This document shows, one piece after another, positions 60,241 through 64,000 of a stretch of 64,000 bases of DNA (position 1 is its first letter; each line of letters opens with the position of its first letter). The DNA comes from Poecilobothrus nobilitatus. Taxonomy: Eukaryota > Arthropoda > Insecta > Diptera > Dolichopodidae. The notes under the pieces were generated by a model. The model did no database searches and was not told where the DNA came from. It saw only the letters and a program-made list of their open reading frames with translations. Made by a program: the position numbers and the translations under genes. The stretch lies in contig OX352774.1 in NCBI GenBank assembly GCA_947095535.1, positions 115,819,996 through 115,883,995 of the forward strand, in the 5' to 3' direction.

Positions 60241-62642
60241 TCTAGTGAACTGGAGTCTATTTCGGAGATTGAAAATCTCACCAACCAGATTAATGAAATT
60301 TTGGAATTAAATCCAGAATCTGAAATTGTTGTGGCTGGTGATTTCAATATCCATAATAGAAACCGACTTCAATGACAATTCTCCCAGTCAAAACTTAATT
60401 GGGAAACAAGTTCAGCTTTTCGCTTCATTATTCCATCTTACTCAACTTGTTGAAAATCCCACTAGAATTCCCGACCGTGTAGATCAGGTTGGTCATCTCC
60501 TGGACCTGTTCCTGACTACATATCCTGAGAAATACAAGGTTTCAGTTAGGTCTCCTCTATGGTTGTTCCGACCACTGCTTGATTAATACTAGGTTCGAGC
60601 TTAGCACTTAGACCAGGCAAAGACCTGTCCCAAAAAAATTAGTATGGCGTTGTAGCCATGCTAACTGAGAAGGTTTAAATGAATTTTTTAAAGCTTTTGA
60701 TTGGTCTTTGTGCTTTAGCAACAGAAATATTGACTTTGCAACCAATGCGATTAGTGAAATAATTCTTCTAGGGATGAGAGCCTACATACCTCATTCTATA
60801 AAAAGTATTAAAAGGCCACCCAAATCTTGGTTGAGTACATTAAATATTGCAAATGTAATATCTAAAAAGGAGGAAGTTTTCAAATCTACAAGAATGATAG
60901 GACTGAAGCTAATAGAGCGAGCTATATCGCGGTTAGAAATTGGTGTAAGAGAGTTATCAACAAGCAAAAGTTCTTGCACCACAGAAGACAACTTTTGCAT
61001 CTTTCTAAAAATAGCAAATCCTTTTGGACCTTTTCTAAGAGCCTTAACGGTAAAAGTGGCGGTTCTTCGTTCCAACCTTTGGTTGATAACAATGACGAAA
61101 TTGTATCCGATCTCAAAGAAAAAGCTGATTTATTTGCCAAAAATTTCACCTCCAACTCAACAGTGCTCTGGTCAACACAAAGACCATGCATTCTTTCCGA
61201 AGTTAACTGCTCCTTTGGTAGAATTTCTTTCAGAACTCGTTGCAGTACTTAAAGCTCTTAAAAATTTGGATACAATAAAGTCAGCCGTTTTGGATGGCAT
61301 TACTGCAACAGTTTTAAAAAATACTTTTTCTACTATTGCGAAACCATTGCGCAATCTCTTCCATTAATCCTTCTCAGTGGAAGACAGTGCACATACATCC
61401 CATCCCCAAAAAGGGAGAAAAAAGCGATCCCTCAAACTACCGCCCTATTGCTATCACTTCGGTCCTTTCCAAAATAATAGAAAATTTAATAAATCTAAAG
61501 CTTCTGAAATATCTACATAACAAAGGATTAATTCATGATCGTCAATATGGGTTCCGAACCCATCGGTCAACAGGCGATTTCATGACACGCCTCTGTGAAA
61601 GGCTCAACATCAGCCTCCATCATTCGGGGCAGTTCGATGTTGTTGCTTTGGATATTTCTAAAGCTTTTGACCAGTTTAGCATGATGCTTTAATTGCTAAA
61701 TGCAAAGCAATGGGCCTCGGTGGTGTATTTGTAAAATGGATTGGAGATTTTCTTTCGAATCGTTCGATTTGTGTTCTGGTCGATGGTTATCCTTCAGACC
61801 AATTCAAAATTAATGCTGGTGTCCTGCAAGGATCTGTTCTTTCCCCGACACTTTTCCTAATGTTTATAAACGATCTTTTAAGTATAAGCTCCAATCCAAT
61901 CCATAGTTTTGCAGACGACAGCACGCTCTTTGCTTCTTATGAAGACTATTATTTTTAGTATACCTAAAGATGCAGCTAGGTGTATGGGTTTCCTGTATCG
62001 TTGTTTTCATCTTCTGATCTCCTAAATATCTATAAAACATATATAAGACCAAAGATGGAGTACAATGCACATATTTGGGCAGGAGCCTCCAAAACGGCAT
62101 CGGGATTTTTCGATAAAGTGCAAAATGGAGCAATTCGTCTAATAAAAGATTCCAATTACACCTCCGCGCTCTCCACTCGGTCTCTGGCGCCTAACAGGAA
62201 CACCTACGCTGTTTTATAGATACCTTATAGAGTTGGGTTCTTGTTCTAATGAGATCAAAAGTTTAATGCCTCCTCTCAAAGCATTCCAAAGAGAAACAAG
62301 GAGAGCCTCTGCTGCCCATCCCTATGTACTTCAAATTTCCAGATGGCATAATTCGGCTTATGGAAATTCGTTTGTAGTACGAACATCGCGAATATGGAAC
62401 CATCTTCCACTTCATGTGTTCTCCAGAATTGATGCTGATTACATTTAGAACGTGCAATTTGAAATCTATTTTCATTCCCAACTTCCCAACTCAACTTCCT
62501 CTGACCAGGCAGTACATTAGGACTAAAGGTCGTATAACCTAATGTATCGTCAAAAAAGGTAGGTGGTGTTTAGTGGGTTAAAGTCCCACACACTCATAGA
62601 CTTTCGATGATTCCCACCTACCCTCGCCAAAAAAAAAAAAAA
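60241..62642 (+). mobile_element. Non-LTR retrotransposon (LINE), 5'-truncated and broken
   Basis: The coding remnant begins inside an apurinic-type endonuclease (VVAGDFNIH near 60331), followed by PTRIPDRVDQVGHLLDLFLT. The reverse transcriptase follows: NYRPIAITSVLSKIIE (about 61435), QYGFRTHRSTGD, motif A DVVALDISKAFD (about 61639), motif B GVLQGSVLSPTLFLMF (Pro replaced by Leu), and motif C FADD near 61912. At about 61955 it jumps to RPKMEYNAHIWAGASKTA, so part of the thumb region is missing. The C-terminal signature YGNSFVVRTSRIWNHLP is near 62358. Several frameshifts and stops are present, so it is not functional. The 3' UTR ends CCTACCCTCGCC plus a poly(A) run at 62629-62642. No RNase H is seen. 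The clade is uncertain (Jockey/CR1-like). Confidence 0.85.
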
Positions 62643-64000
62643 TATAGAAGGACATTAAATATTATAACTAAAGTAAACTGAGGATATGAGAATTAAATTT
62701 TAGATATGAAAAACCCGTTTTCTCCTTTTTCTATTCGAAAATTGAAAATATGAAATTTACACAAAATTTCTTATTTTGGTCACATTTAAGGAAGTACTTG
62801 TGGAAAACCTCTTTTTAAAATCTATTTTTTGTGAAAATATTCGTAATCCGGAAAAATGGCGCAATAAAAATGTAGTTCAAATATTCATATCAGAATAAAA
62901 TGAAGCAACTTTTCTGAAAATTGGAAATTGCTATTTTTATCATAATTTTGCAAATCTGAAAGCAATTTTATCTGTTATAAATGTGTGATCAAATTAGTAC
63001 TATATATTTTGTAAATATCATAGCGGCCTATTTTTTCAGATTCATCCCAAATTTGACATTTGTGTTCAGTATGTATAAATATTGTTTATATAAAGTCGAG
63101 TTGGCTTGTTTTTGTTACCTCATCACTGCTAAACCGTACATTCGATTTTCACGAAAACTTGTGTAAACATTTTTTACAACTTCGTACTGGATTTCGGTGA
63201 AGCTTTAAGTTTGCATTTCTTGAAAACTAATAGGATTAGCAGGTTTGCAAATTATATGAGTAAGTAAGATGTTAGGGCAAACACTTTAGCAAAGTGTCAA
63301 GTTAACAAGTTCAAATTTTCAGGTAGCTATCGCATAAATTTTTAAATCCCATTTGTATATCTAAAGCTTATCTTGAAAACTAATACAAACGCTTTTGAAC
63401 CCTGATTATAATTTTAAAAAATTAAAACAAATAAAACTAAGAGGCTATAATTTTAAATGAGCAAATAAAATGATAAGATAAGAACATTTGAAATGTTTCA
63501 AATTAGAAGAATTATTTTTTCAAGGAAGCTATAAACCTTTTTGGACGAAATAAAAAAAAAAATAGATGATTTTTGCTCTTCTTTTAAGATCTGTAGTAGG
63601 ATATTTTTTTATTTTTACTAAACTAAAAGTTTTAATTTTCTACTCTACTTTCTATGTGATCTGATACAATTTATTTTTCATATAAAGAAACAACCAATTA
63701 TTTGAATGCCGCATAGTTGAAATTTGAATGCTCCTCGTTTTGTTATAAAATATAAAAGTCGATAACTTAAATTTGAAATAAGTTTTTAAAAGATATTTAT
63801 ATTTAAAGTTTTTTATCGAATATACATGTGAAATATATTTGAAATCTGAATTTCAGACACTTAAATCCCACAACTCACCGACGAACCCACACAGTTTTTA
63901 TCTATATATACATTTAATTAATATTTTGAAATATTTAAAGTTATTTATTTTATGTAATTTCTATTCTTTTGAGTATTTATATTAAAAATTGTTTTTACCT
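62643..64000. other. AT-rich stretch to the right edge
   Basis: No coding frame is supported. On the minus strand the last bases read AG-gtaaaaac, which would fit a splice donor of an upstream Rim exon ending at 63999, but two exon bases cannot test this. A slightly GC-richer patch lies at 63866-63896. Confidence 0.25.

Noticed and set aside
60241..62642. An endogenous retrovirus or LTR element
   Set aside because: It has an endonuclease of the LINE type, no gag, protease, integrase or LTRs, and ends in poly(A).

Overview
The window looks like an AT-rich insect nuclear genome, most likely a fly or midge (Diptera). I infer this from a very Drosophila-like Rim gene with short spliced exons and from abundant GTCC/GGAC-bearing repeats that resemble dipteran mini-me/DINE-1 elements. 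There is no sign of prokaryotic gene organisation, and no CRISPR array or operon.

The host locus is the presynaptic active-zone gene Rim (Rab3-interacting molecule), read right to left on the minus strand. Five exons can be placed by splice sites and continuous reading phase: 32123-31591 (double zinc finger), 30219-29933, 29844-29584, 29507-29266, and 3569-3445 (first half of the PDZ domain). The last two are separated by a 25.7-kb intron. The real amino terminus lies to the right, probably outside the window. The rest of the PDZ domain and the C2 domains would lie to the left. Inside the 25.7-kb intron, on the same strand, sits one intact single-exon gene (25810-24959) for a 283-residue Methyltransf_FA plus two-DM9-repeat protein. 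These are the only two host genes I can support.

Nearly everything else is intron or upstream DNA filled with transposable elements; by adding up my intervals they make up about a third of the window. They include: (1) a large related set of non-coding, probably Helentron/HINE-like elements (families A, B and C), with GTCC/GGAC microsatellites, inverted subterminal motifs and terminal hairpins; (2) at least nine decayed non-LTR retrotransposon pieces from three or more lineages, the longest at 60.24-62.64 kb; (3) tRNA-derived SINEs, two of them flanking an RNase H-bearing LINE fragment at 40.6-42.0 kb; (4) a complete-ended but inactive Tc1/mariner element at 57441-58742; (5) foldback/MITE-like repeats (family E, with a 26-bp imperfect inverted end at 22611-23221); and (6) a (GT)n-bearing repeat (family F) whose end recurs inverted beside a degenerate RING-finger fragment at 54.1-54.4 kb.

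No gene cluster or new multi-gene system is visible. The most unusual items are the RING fragment with one zinc ligand replaced by Trp, the nested DM9 gene, the unified repeat family with its moving microsatellite and modular internal duplication, and the mariner with a lost first catalytic Asp.
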